From NCBI GenBank assembly GCA_034190875.2, contig CM067357.1, positions 14,554,442 to 14,618,441 on the forward strand: a stretch of DNA of 64,000 nt, written 5' to 3'. This document shows positions 19,990 through 30,799 of this stretch, piece by piece; position 1 is the first letter of the stretch; each line of letters starts with the position of its first letter. The notes beneath the pieces are model-generated. The model was not told the DNA's origin and did not search any database. It saw nothing but the letters and a program-made list of their open reading frames with translations. A program made the position numbers and the translations under genes. The DNA comes from Urechis unicinctus. Lineage: Eukaryota > Annelida > Polychaeta > Xenopneusta > Urechidae.

Positions 19990-20803
19990 GGGTCACACCA
20001 AGGGTCTCATCCGAGACCCTTCCATCCATGGACGGGTGAGTCGTAAATTTGGACTGGAATTTCCCCCTATAGTCCGTCCACCCGCCAGCTCGTCCACGCG
20101 CCTCCCAGGCCGGATACAAGGAATTATCCAGGCCAGTTGTAATAGCTCATTTAAAGACAAACAGCGACGCAGCGCGTTGGTCGCTCATCTACGATCAAAA
20201 TAAATGCTGTTCGGTTTGATAACGCTATTTATGACGCATGGGGTTTAATCAACGTCATAATACATGAACGATGGTGAATGGAGTGACGACCAGCTTCGCC
20301 TCCTCGCAATACAAAGTTCTCAGTCCATGTCGATCTTATACCTTCTCTAAAATGATACACGATATGTTCGAGGTTTGTAGGAATAATGACAACTAGAAGG
20401 CTGGCATACATTGTGCACGGTCGTTTGGAGCATCACTATGGAATGTCGGCCTCGCGGTATCACTTTTCCCATGATCTAATAAACTTTTGGTCTACAAAGA
20501 ATGAAGCTCACAAATTGCAATTGGGTGAAATATCATATCGACCCGAAGTCTTTGACTTAGTTTTTATTACACGCGACTGCTTGTGACAGAGTAGGATGTA
20601 TCATAAATTTGCAATAAAATTTCTTTTGAACGACGGGCTGATATTTCACATTACGCACGCACGCCCATCAACCGGCCCCCACCAGATTTCGGGCTACAGC
20701 AAACAAATTACGTTATGATAATCAGTGGGTCATAACGTGATGGACGGGCTTAGTGGGGATGGACGGGCAGTTTTCAAATCCTGGCTAAGACCCTGGTCAC
20801 ACT
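19990..20803. mobile_element. short non-autonomous DNA transposon-like insert
   Basis: Imperfect ends (GGTCACACCAAGGGTCT and, reversed, GTGTGACCAGGGTCT) flank about 0.8 kb. The left end has a perfect hairpin, AGGGTCTC-ATCC-GAGACCCT (20001-20020). Repeated GGACGGGTG/CCACCCG motifs occur near both ends. A paralogous segment at 21.2-21.4 kb lacks it, which supports an insertion. No transposase is seen; the superfamily is uncertain. Confidence 0.6.
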
Positions 20804-21061
20804 AATTTCCTAACAACATTAAATATCATGTTTACTGTGAGCTGAATGGTGACCATATAGAAGTAGACATCTGCATATTTGTTCGGAATATAACATGGGT
20901 ACAAAGATTAGCAATAATTTGTGCTGGAGATTATCCTTCAGCGACGGCCATCATGTTTTCCACACGCAAACAAATTATCCTTTCAGAATACAGCAAACCA
21001 TTTAAAACATGAACATCAAACGCAGAGATGCAGATTTTTTCAACGAATATTTAATCACTAA

Positions 21062-21158
21062 CTTCATAAGGAGCCTCCAGTTTTATCATGCCTTTGACGT
21101 CTTCCATTCACGTTTATTCACTTCCGTCTGCCAGTAATGCCGATGTGTTGGACATCTC
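21062..21158 (-). pseudogene. duplicate leader exon of the zinc-finger family
   Basis: Following an acceptor (TATTACAG), the exon repeats the leader of the 19.9-kb gene (MSNTSALLADGSE), but has TAA where the paralogue has TAC; beyond this the MEDVK-type segment is still legible. The intron and upstream sequence (to about 21460) also resemble the other copy, so this is a tandem segmental duplicate without fingers. Confidence 0.75.
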
Positions 21159-21699
21159 CTGTAATACAGGTTCATTAATGAATGTCTGAATGAAAATATA
21201 GAAAGCCATACATACCTTTTTAAAATTAGAGAGCCAAAACATATATACAATCTCAGTGGATAACTGATATTTTCCAGCAATTTGGGTCCCATACCTTTTC
21301 CTAAATGGCGAAATTTCCGCTAACAATTAAATAATGTTCTGGATATCGCGTTAATTGTGTGCTGAATGCTGGCAATATAGAAGAAGATAATATATGGTAC
21401 AAGGAGTAGCATTTAACCAAGGGTTGGCAATATAGGTCATTTGTGCTGGTGATGAGTGTAAAAAGAGAATTATAAGTTTGCTCATAGTTGGATTTAAAAT
21501 AAGGATTATTCCGTTATTGATCATACAGTTTTGGGCCGAGGAATTCGTTTATTAGCATCACAAAAAGTAATGGCGATGTCATTGAAATTAGAGGCTCCTG
21601 AACCATCATGTTTGAACCAGAAGTGAGGGAGTGCTGTATTTTCTTTTCCCCTGGTCCTACGAACCATTTCCCATGTACAGTGCCCATTTGAGCTCTCTG

Positions 21700-21882
21700 A
21701 TGCATCATAAAACCATGGTTTGTGTATCCGTTTGGAATATCCCATACCTTTTTTGTGGACGTCTTGTTGTTCAGTTTTGACACAAAGTTGTGGCAAGATT
21801 CGTGCTTGCTGGCTTTGATGGCGCGTCGAGCTTTGGCTCGGGCAGCTTCGTGCAGGTTCTTATAGACCTCAGTGGGCCGCAT
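21700..21882 (-). mobile_element. LINE ORF2 fragment (endonuclease-RT linker)
   Basis: The frame has EAARAKARRAIKASKHES followed by FVSKLNNKTSTKKVWD, the conserved stretch between the endonuclease and reverse transcriptase of Jockey/I-like retrotransposons. The rest of ORF2 on either side is missing or scrambled. It lies downstream of the ORF1 remnant at 22.1-23.1 kb in the same direction, so both may come from one internally deleted copy. Confidence 0.75.
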
Positions 21883-22134
21883 TTCAAACCTTTGCGGTCT
21901 TCGACATTATCTCAGCATGCATAAAAAAACCATGGTTTGTATATCGGTTTAGAATCTATTGAGGATTTCGTATTTTATCTATGGCTATATTAATTGTTGA
22001 AGCCTGAGGCGTCCGAATGAGGCTGTTTACGGCAGATCTGGATTTAAAGGAAAGACGGACATTGTCAGTGTCTATGTAGTTTTACTTTAAATTTTAGCAT
22101 TTGAAATTTCACTTTTCTTGTTTGGTACAGAAGA

Positions 22135-23133
22135 TTACTTATTTAAAGTTGAATGAACAGGGTGACTGCATTGTGTAGATATGTCTCTAGCCTTCATGGT
22201 ACTGGTAGCAGGTTTTGGCACATCAGAGGCCACCCTCTTTGGTTGGGCGCTGCCATTTGGCCACGTGTAGTCGGTCTGGGTGTCGACTGACACAGTGGCC
22301 TTTTTGACAGCGCTAGCATAAGAGGGTTTGGTGCCCTGTTGTGCCTCCACTATCTGGTGTGTCGAATCGCTTGGATTTGCTTCTCCTTGATCCACGGAGG
22401 ACACAACCAAGAGAGTGCTGGATGGTCCCCTGCGCAATTGAGGCACTTTGTGGCCTGCTGGCAATCGTACTCCTTGTGGACCTCCTGTCTACACTTTGCG
22501 CAAGCAGCTGTCCTTTTGCAGGTTGAGTTACCGTGGCCGTAACGTTGGCACTTGAAGCACCACAAGGGTTTGGGATGTAGGGGTCCACGGAGACATTCAA
22601 ATATCCGACCTTGACAGCTTTAGGCAATTCAGAGCTGTCAAAGGTCAGGATAACTGTCCCCGTGGCTTGTCGAGTCCCATTGCGGTTCACTGTGATTTGT
22701 TTTGCATCGATTTCCTTTTGTGGTTTTAATTCCTTAATTATTTCAGAGACCTCGCATTCTTTTAAGTCAAAACATCAAATTACTCCTCTTTTGGTGTTGA
22801 GGGTTCAGTGAGGGGTGACTTGAATTGGAATGCCCGCGAGAAATACTGATTTCAGTAGGCAACACGCGTGGCTGATCCGATCAACTTCAATAAGTAAACT
22901 GCCAGATTGTATTTTTCTAATGTTTTTGGCGACACCAGCCAACCCCTCAATCCCTTTACTTATTGCAAAAGGACTTAGAGATGTCAAGTGCCTCTCCGTA
23001 TCAGTAGAAGTTACAACCAAGATCCTTGGTCATGAGGAGAAAAGATCCTTGTCCGAGTCCGAGTGTGTGTCCGTGTCATTGGGTCTATTCCGTTTGGAAG
23101 ATAATCTTTCTTGAGTTTGTTTTTTATCCATGA
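22135..23133 (-). mobile_element. LINE ORF1 (gag-like) remnant
   Basis: Reading leftward from MDKK near 23133 come an acidic start, LSPFAISKGIEGLAGVAKNI (RNA-binding gag-like fold of Jockey/I elements), GTVILTFDSSELPKAVKVG, and then CCHC knuckles (CFKCQRYGHGNSTC, CAKCRQEVHKEYDC, CLNCAGDHPALSWLC). At least three frame changes or stops separate these parts, so ORF1 is dead. Such proteins package LINE RNA in a ribonucleoprotein. Confidence 0.88.
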
Positions 23134-23297
23134 TATTATGATAAAATTTCTTCACTGGTGTTCCCCACCCACCATGGAGCCCAACATGGGGGCGTCAGTG
23201 GCGTGCGGCTCAACCAGCACACATGACGCCAGGGATACACCAGTGCAATACTCCAATTAATAGCAAACAGCTCAAAGAGCTGTTCACACATCAACTC

Positions 23298-23672
23298 GAT
23301 TGACCTGTTAAGCAGCCGCCAAGGATAAATGGCAAAGAGATGGGAAAAACTATGTGTATGAAAACGGATGACAACATGGAAGTGGAATGAAAAAGTAATA
23401 AATAATGAAAACAAATATCCCATGGCATGTTACCACAAGCCGATTGACTGGACCAGGCCATTCCAGCCTCTCATCTAGGTGAAATCCGGGCCAAAGTGGT
23501 GTGTTGCAGATATAGCCCTCGCAAGGACCGCTGCACTCAACCACCAGGATCCCATCTTCCACTGACACGAGTCGCAACCCACGGCCAACAGGTTGCCCCT
23601 ATTAGTCGCCTCTTACGACATGCAGGAGGACACAGTGGGCCTATTCTACCCCCGGACCCACAGGGGGTTCTT
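23298..23672 (+). mobile_element. SINE copy A (5'-truncated)
   Basis: This copy shares with three others TGACCTG..AAGCAGCCGCC, GGTCATTCCAGCC-type and AGTCGCCTCTTACGACATGC blocks and ends in a CAGTGGGCCTATTCTACCCC tail region. The head is missing. The TCGCCTCTTACGAC core resembles, from memory, the conserved domain of MetaSINEs in molluscs and other invertebrates. Non-coding. Confidence 0.75.
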
Positions 23673-24086
23673 GCCTTGGATGCTTTTCTCCTATTAGGTT
23701 TCCTCACAGCGACCAATTGTTTGTCCTCCAGCGGAAACAGCTGGTTACCCTCGGTATTCTCGCCAACCTCCTTTAGGTAAGGTAAGGCAAGTAACATTTC
23801 TGCAGGCTGATTCCTCTGTGAAGTTGATCTCCTGAATGCGTATTACAGTGGTAAGCCCCACTAGCAACACAGCAGGACACAATGACCCACCAGGGTTGTG
23901 TAATACAAAACTGTTAAATACATCTATGTTAAAGCCATCCACCAAGCACTCGTTATAATTATAAGAGGTGACGCAGACGTTATAATTAATTGGACGATAA
24001 AGTGACATTAGTGGAAAGGTGTTTGCCAAGGTGAGGTAAGTAAAGGACTAAATGATTTGTGATCGGTTTTGTTGGCAAGGAAAAGT

Positions 24087-24374
24087 AATTATAGGGTTTA
24101 ACATCACACCAACACTCATGTGTTATATGGTGCCAAGAAAGGTTGATAGATAAGATTGACCTGATTAAGCAGCCGCCTTCAAGGATAAATGAAAATGGAG
24201 ATGGAAATGGAAACTATTATCCTAGGGCAATCCGGGCCAAAGTGGTGTGTTGCAGATATGACCCTCATAAGGACCTCTCCAATCAACCACCAGGGTCCGA
24301 TCGTCCACCGACACGAGTCGCAACCCAAGGCCAACAGGTTGCCCCCTATTAGTTGCCTCTTACGACATGCAGGA
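24087..24374 (+). mobile_element. SINE copy B
   Basis: The copy begins ATAGGGTTTAACATCACACC and runs to the CTTACGACATGCAGGA core, where it is cut off. The middle, with TAAGCAGCCGCC, is shared with copies A, C and D. A short spacer with TAAGG repeats joins it to copy C. Confidence 0.75.
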
Positions 24375-24390
24375 AGAAGGTAAGGTAAGG

Positions 24391-24805
24391 TAAGTATAGG
24401 GTTTAACGCCACACCAACACGTATGTGTTATATGGCGCCTAGAAAGGTTAATAGATAAGTTTGACCTGATTAAGCAGCTGCCTTCTAAGAAAAATGGAAA
24501 AAAGAGGGACGTACAAGTGGATGATGATGAAAAAGATAAAAATGCAAATAGTATCCTAGAGCAAGTCACCACCAGCCTTTGATTGGACCAGGTCATTCCA
24601 ACCTCTCGTCTAGGTGAAATCCAGGCCAGAGGGTTCCGTGTTGCAGACATTACCCTCAAAAGGACCTCTCCACTAAGCTACCTAAATCCCATTGTCCATT
24701 GACACAAGTCGCAAATCATGGTCAACAGGTTGCCCCCTATAAGTCGCCTCTTACGACATGTTCGGGGATACAATTGGCCTATTCATTGTACCCACACAGG
24801 CAGTA
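24391..24805 (+). mobile_element. SINE copy C
   Basis: This is the most complete copy, from TATAGGGTTTAACGCCACAC to a CCTATTCATTGTACCC end. It is preceded by (TAAGG)n, which may be a tail of copy B or a target preference. Confidence 0.75.
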
Positions 24806-24854
24806 CAATGAAACAGGAAGCAGGACTGAGGAGGAAGCACCTGGAGTGGGCCGC

Positions 24855-25010
24855 ATTCACCGCGGGGGGGTCACATGTGTGAGGTTGTATGAATGTGGTC
24901 TGACCAATGCAACGTGGTTGAACTCCTGTCACCTGACAAAAACCTGAGGCACGTGGACCTTGGCCTGACAAGTCGCTGAGTGAAGAAGAAGCTTGATATA
25001 TCAGCCAGAA
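24855..25010 (+). repeat. dispersed repeat, copy 1
   Basis: This stretch matches 26697-26862 at roughly three bases in four, including GGGGTCACRTG, a TGACCAAYGC block and CCTGAGGCAYGTGGACCTT. The second copy follows a hAT transposase remnant, so both are probably transposon pieces. Confidence 0.6.
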
Positions 25011-25269
25011 GTGGGAAATACAAGTGGATAAGATAATCGTAAACAACACATCACGTCACCTCTCTCAAGCAAGGTGTGGACCCTTCTCCGGTAGCGGCGC
25101 GTCTTGTCAGTCTGTATAAGTGCATGTATATCAAAGTGGTCAATTTCATCCCACACCCTGTATGGATGTTATCCTTTCACCTCATACTTCATGCGTCATC
25201 TCATACTTGATGTGTTTTCCATGTAACTTGTAGATGTAGTTCTGTGAGTCACCTGTCATCCTACATGGT

Positions 25270-25735
25270 CTCCATCAACTCTTTCTATATCTCACGGTAA
25301 GGTGGTATGGTATTGGAATTATTTTCGTATAATGTTTGGTATTTTGGGTGGACGATAATGTCATTGGCAGGATGGTTTGAATAGCTTTTTATTGCATATT
25401 GAAGGGCCAGTTTATTCCTTCTTAAATGAATAGGCTTTTCATTGGCTTCAGTGTGGAGGCTTTCAATGGGTGAGGTTCTAAATGCCCCAAGGCCTCAGTC
25501 GTTTAAGATAAGACTTTCGGGCTGCACTGCAAACGATGCAGCCATAATCAAGCTTTGATCTTATTAAGGACCAGTAGAGCCTGAGCAGGACCTGCCTGTC
25601 AGCTCCCCAGTCCAGCTTGGACACTACTTTTAGGAGATTTATTGCCTTGAAGCATTTCTTCCTAATGTAATTTATATGGGATATAAAGTTAAGTTTTGTA
25701 TCGAATATGATACCTAAGAATTTGGTTTCTTTCAC
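25270..25735 (-). mobile_element. LINE reverse-transcriptase C-terminal fragment
   Basis: The frame shows KFLGIIFDTKLNFISHI, then LLRLYWSLIRSKLDYGCIV and ARKSYLKRL, the palm/thumb end of Jockey-type reverse transcriptase. A frame change near 25490 is followed by a legible continuation (GAFRTSP, then NKLALQYAI). The upstream catalytic motif is absent. RNase H of the same kind is found at 2.1 kb. Confidence 0.88.
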
Positions 25736-26359
25736 AACGGAGACAGGATTTTATAAGAAGTGTATAATCTGTGCTGTATGTGTGCCCGACACCGTCAACC
25801 ATGTAAAGAGTTATGCTAATGACCACCAGTATGATAAACAGATCACATTAGGCGAGGAGGTCATGACGCAACATAGCGTCATTACTGACAGAGAACCTAA
25901 CCCTAATGTAGGTAAGTAGTGCCCGAGAACACGACAATGATTTAGGTGTTGTGTATTATTTGATGCACACAAGCTCACCTCATTTGTCGGAAACGATTAG
26001 TGACACTGGCTTGTTTTTGTTTCAGCCATGATGTCGGGTACCTTTGATCGCAAATCAATTAATTGGCAAGTTTATTCGATTCAGAGTAGGGGACTTGATG
26101 TTGGAAAGTGCTATCGGTAAGTATTTCGATTACTGTCAGATTACTAACTGAAGATTTAGTTTTAAACTGTTCATGTATAAACTCTACAATATCAAAATAA
26201 AAGGGTTTATACTGTTAGTTAGTTATTATATCGAACAGTATGTATGAATTTACCTGTTCATGAGTTTAACCAGTTTTGTGTGTTCAGAACAATATGGTTT
26301 AACATGTTATTTTAAAATGATCGATATTGTTAGAAATTATGAATTAGCAATGAGTCGGC

Positions 26360-26690
26360 AGCTACAGAGTTTGTTGCCATCATTGCAGAGTACACTCAGC
26401 AAACTTTTGTAAAAACTACTGCAGCTAAAGGCAAGTTTATCACGGTGCTCTGTGATGGTGCAACAGCCTCCAGCATAGTGGAGCAAGAGATTGTGTACCT
26501 CTGCACCTGCTTTGAAAGGCTGTCAGGGTGTTAGCAAGGCCAACGCAGAGAACATGATGACAGCAATTGAGGAGGTCGTAACACAAAATTCTGGGGCGAG
26601 ACTTGACCAGTTCTACAAGAAATTGGTAGCGCTGGGGTCAGATGGTGCCGCAGTCATGATAGGCAGGAAGTCTAGCATTGCAGCAATGGG
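26360..26690 (+). mobile_element. hAT transposase remnant
   Basis: Two frames carry AKGKFITVLCDGATASSIVEQE and then LDQFYKKLVALGSDGAAVMIG. These blocks belong to the catalytic core of hAT transposases related to ZNF862/KIAA1586-like proteins (CDG and SDGA are the usual motifs). One frameshift near 26490 and the loss of both ends make it inactive. Confidence 0.75.
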
Positions 26691-26696
26691 CTGTGT

Positions 26697-26862
26697 TCAC
26701 AGCATGGGGGTCACGTGCGTGAGGATCTTTGAATATGCCGTGACCAACGCGATGTGGTTGACGTCCTACCAACTGTCAACAACCTGAGGCATGTGGACCT
26801 TAGCCGTAACCAGTGGTAACAACGCATTGGGTGAAGAAGGAGCTCGGTATATCAGCGTGGGT
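26697..26862 (+). repeat. dispersed repeat, copy 2
   Basis: This is the partner of 24855-25010, directly downstream of the hAT remnant. Confidence 0.6.
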
Positions 26863-26871
26863 GTGGAATCT

Positions 26872-27016
26872 CAGTAGCCACAATGCTGTAATTAAAATGA
26901 AATCACTGTAGCCACAAGGCTGTTATCAAAATAGAATCACTGCAGCCACAAGGCTGTAATCAAAATGGAATCACAGTAGCCACAAGGCTGTAATCAAAAT
27001 GGAGCCACAAGGCTGC
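26872..27016 (+). repeat. 34-bp tandem repeat with internal hairpin
   Basis: About four and a half copies of a unit containing AGCCACAAGGCTGTAATCAA are present. Within each, AGCC-ACAA-GGCT can form a four-base stem. The copies differ by a few bases, so the array is not brand new. Confidence 0.85.
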
Positions 27017-27080
27017 TATATGACTGAACCAGTGAAACCACAAGGAACAGATTTGTAGAGTCAGCATTCTCCAATAATAA

Positions 27081-27510
27081 GTTAAGTACAGGGTTTAACG
27101 GCACACCAACAGTAAAGGGGTGCCTAGAAAGTTGAATAGATCAGATTGACCTGATTAACAGCTGCCTTCTAGGATTAATGGTAAAAAGAGAGAAATATTC
27201 TTGAATGGAAATAAAAAAGATAAAAATGCTAAGGATCACCAGGTGATGAAAAAAATTATCCAAAGGGAAATCACCACCAGCCGATGACTGGACCTGGTCA
27301 TTCCAGCCGCTCATCTAGGTGAAATCCGCACCGAAGTAGTGTGTTACAGACATGGCCTTTGCAAGGACACCTCCACTCAACAACAAAGATCCTATTGTCC
27401 ACCGACACGAGACGCAATCCACGACCAACAGGTTGTCTCCTCTTAGTCCCCTCTAATGACATCCAAAAGGATACAGTGGGCCTTTTCTACACAAGGAACC
27501 ACATGGGGAA
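27081..27510 (+). mobile_element. SINE copy D
   Basis: The copy runs from TACAGGGTTTAACGGCACACC to an ACCACATGGGGA end and contains the ATTCCAGCCGCTCATCTAGG block. It is more diverged than copies B and C in its core. A scrap of the same 3' half is found at 27858-27940. Confidence 0.7.
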
Positions 27511-30100
27511 TTAGACACAGCCTATACTAAAAAAAAACCAGTTGTGTCATCAATTGATGATTGGGAATCACACTAAACACTGCATGAAATATCATTGCAT
27601 CACACGATATGTACTGCTTTGATTAATAAGGTTACAAACTGATCGATTCAGGAACGAAAGAAGCAAGATCATACTCTCTTGGGGATGGGACATTCCCTAT
27701 TAGAAAATCCAAACAAAAATTATGAATGACCAGCAGCAATGTCAGATAGCTGCAAGATTGCTTGATTATTTTTCCAAAGCCACTCATTTTTGTATGCAAA
27801 CACATTTCCAGAGTAAAATATTTTTAAGCTGATGTGTACAGATGATTATATCCATGATAGGGTGATACAAGTCGCAACATACAGCCAATTGGTTTCCCCC
27901 AATTAGTTTCCTCCTATTCTATCCCAGGACACACACAGGGTATAGAATATGTAATATAGTCTCATTTCTCTGATGAAAGCAAGTATCTTGCAAAACATTC
28001 TAAAAGATTTTAAAACCGATGAAGCGATTTCAAAATAAGAATCAGATCGGCACATTTGTTGAGAATTTGCTTGACATTGTACGCGCTTTGGCAAAGTATG
28101 TATTCAGGATTATCCTTCAGCAGACAAACATGAGTTGTATAGGGGTGACCTATACCAGCACGGGCAAGAAAACCTCCTCTCTATAGCTGTCTGTGCAGCT
28201 ATGTTGCCAATCTCCAAGTAGGGGCTGAATTTCAAGTTTGCTGGGGTTGGATTCATTCCTGCAATTTGTGCTTAAAATATATAACGAGCGCTGTTTTAAT
28301 CATTGGATCTGTCTTCGGTCATCTGTTAAATAACCAAGTAGTTATCGACCGTAGATCGAGATAGAAAATTGATCGTTCCACATATTATCGCTCGGATAAC
28401 ACCGAATATAGCACATCGATCGCACGCACTATTCACTAAATGTATATACTACACATGAAACCTGAATGACATATAGCACACCTTATCTAGGATTCGAATT
28501 GCATCAAAGAAGTTTATTCATTGTGTTTTCAGGGTGAATATGCATCGCCACAAACATCCTAGCTCTTCCAAAATCAAGTATTATGTACCCAGGAGATACG
28601 GCCGTACAACGTTTCATATCCAAGCCATGTCAGTCCTAGCGCGTCTCGACCCGTATAATTATCAAGATTTGAAATGTGAATGGACCATTGGCATTGGATG
28701 CCAATTTTTATGTTGCACATCACAGGTAGATCATTTACAATGGTTTAATCAATTTACAAGATTGTTACTTCTAGGAAATCAAGGGATAATCATTCCAAAA
28801 ATCACATTGAAAGTATCACATATTATTCCAAAGACATTGTTCTTTCATGGCGCAGTTATTCATATGTCGTAAAAATATATGGATCAATAAATAAAGTTTG
28901 TAGAACAGGTGTTCATTACAACTGTTGTTCAAACACTTTCATGGATTGATCGATGTCACGAACGATTCACCTATGGTTAATTCATTTGTTCTGTCGCCAC
29001 AATCAAATGTTCTTTTGAAACTTGAACATTATAATATTATTACATATTATATTGTATACAAATCATTTTATCAGATAATTAACAGTTCTTATATCAAATA
29101 CTACAATATGTAAGTATTGGGAAATCGATACTCACCTAAGAATTTAAAAAAATCCGACGAAAGTGTCATTTATGCCTCCTTCGTACTCTGACCATCAAAA
29201 CTGTCATCGTCCCGCTATTCAAACTGTCACTGACATCTCGAAACTTCTACTAGAGAAGCGACCACCACCATGACACAATATTCGCAGAAAAATCTGTAAA
29301 AATCAGCTAAAAAAATTACGATGACACAATATTTGCAGCTAATAAACAAAAGCATATCCTCTGAGAAATCGTGACTAAACTCATTCGTGTGAATCTGCGG
29401 CTATGCAATAATCGATTGATATTTGCCTGCTTACGGTCTTTTGAATGGCAGCTAACATGAAAACTATGTAAATGTTCTGTCATAACGTCTTCCCAAGCTC
29501 CTTGTATGCATGCGGTACACGACAAGACTAGTACTGTTAATAAGGGCCGTTCATAATTCACGTTTTTGACAGGTGTTTAGAATATCCACCCCTTACCCCA
29601 TTGTGCTACATGAAACTGGCCTAATCTTTCTCTATAATACAAGGTAACGCCAGCCAACATATCGACCGACTCAGTGCTGTGTCATTTTTGAAAGGCCATT
29701 ACATATCAAGTAATAAAGACCGTGGCTAAATGCTGATAAGACCAATCTTGCCTTCCTAGACCAATCATGAGTTACTGGATAGGCTACCAAAAAAGTTTGG
29801 TGAAGCCAATATTGAAGTGTTTTATCGTTGATCGAATTAAAATCAAGAATGTACAAGTTGATAAAAAAATCAATATGTTGCAGTAGTATATTGCTATCTA
29901 GTTCCAAGATAATGTTCGACGGCTACTGTTTGTATGGGCCATCAATATGTCGAATATTTTGATAGCTCAACCACTGCAACATATCTCAGACTGTTGTCAA
30001 ATTTCGCGCGGAATAAAATGCCGAACTGAAACGTGATCTTTTCATTCCACCCGCTATATTACGTTCATTCATCGAGAGCCCGATTAGTCAAGGAAACGAG
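27511..30100. other. no recognisable gene
   Basis: The longest open frame (28534-28872, plus, 112 codons) begins with His/Lys-rich sequence and matches nothing I know; it has no splice or promoter support. Otherwise the stretch is A/T-rich intergenic DNA with a SINE scrap at 27858-27940. Confidence 0.5.
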
Positions 30101-30127
30101 GATGGTAGACCAAATGTTGAAGATCGA

Positions 30128-30470
30128 CATCGCCACTTGATTCGCCACTAGATTCGCCTCCTGAATCGCCTCTTGATACGCCACTTGATTCGCCACTTAA
30201 TTCGCCACTTCACTTTGCTGATTCGCCACTTCGCCTCCTGATTCGCCACTTGTTTCACCACTTATTTCGGTACTAGATTCGCCTCCTGAATCGCCTCTTG
30301 ATACGCCACTTGATTCGCCTCTTAATTCGCCACTCATTCGCCTCTCGATTCGCCACTTGATTCGCCACTTGAATCGCCACTTGTTTTGTCACTTGATACC
30401 CCACCTGTTTCTCCGTTAGATTCTCCAAATGAATCGCCACTTGTTTCGCCGCTTAAGTCGCTCCTGTCAT
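30128..30470 (-). repeat. 12-bp minisatellite, partly coding Ser/Gly/Glu
   Basis: Imperfect repeats of GATTCGCCACTT-like units fill the stretch, with a higher-order duplication of about 125 bp (CTAGATTCGCCTCC starts at 30148 and again at 30273). In the minus-strand frame of the adjacent PAN exon, the units read as SGESSGDSSGE-type repeats until the stop at 30334-30336. Beyond it the repeat continues non-coding. Confidence 0.9.
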
Positions 30471-30651
30471 CTGGTACTCCGGCCAAGGTGTGCTTGCTCA
30501 GGTAGCAGTCCTCACCAGGTGTCCATTCAGCGGCCAGACACAAAAACTGCCTCGTGTTCGCACACAACTCCCAGCACTCATCCATGCGGCCCACATTGGG
30601 TTGGATATTGTCGTTGTAACCTTTGAGACAAACTCTCTTTTTCTCAAACAC
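30334..30651 (-). CDS. PAN/apple-domain exon with repetitive acidic tail
   Basis: An acceptor (GCTGCAG) ends at 30652. The exon then encodes RVCLKGYNDNIQPNVGRMD, CWELC, FLCLAAEWTPGEDCYLSKHT, whose Cys spacing matches PAN_4/apple modules of secreted invertebrate proteins. After this comes a tail of Ser, Gly, Asp and Glu repeats. A possible upstream exon with donor GGTGG|GTAGC lies near 30770-30791. Fragments related to this locus recur at 46.40-46.56 and 55.24-55.38 kb, so it belongs to a local family. Probably secreted; the binding partner is unknown. Confidence 0.65.
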   Translation of the reverse strand: MFEKKRVCLKGYNDNIQPNVGRMDECWELCANTRQFLCLAAEWTPGEDCYLSKHTLAGVPDDRSDLSGETSGDSFGESNGETGGVSSDKTSGDSSGESSGESRGE

Positions 30652-30799
30652 CTGCAGCATCCACCCGGTAACATGAATGTGAGTATCATGCTGCAGCGAT
30701 ACTGCTTCAACTTCAACAAGCTGCATGTGAATACAATTAGGTCAATGCAATGTTCATAGCTACCCACCGGCATAAATGTGATGACAATCAATTGACATT

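Noticed and set aside
28534..28872. 112-codon plus-strand ORF as a gene
   Set aside because: No family resemblance, promoter or intron evidence; length is possible by chance in this composition.
30128..30470. CRISPR-like array
   Set aside because: Units are contiguous imperfect 12-mers without spacers, in eukaryotic DNA.
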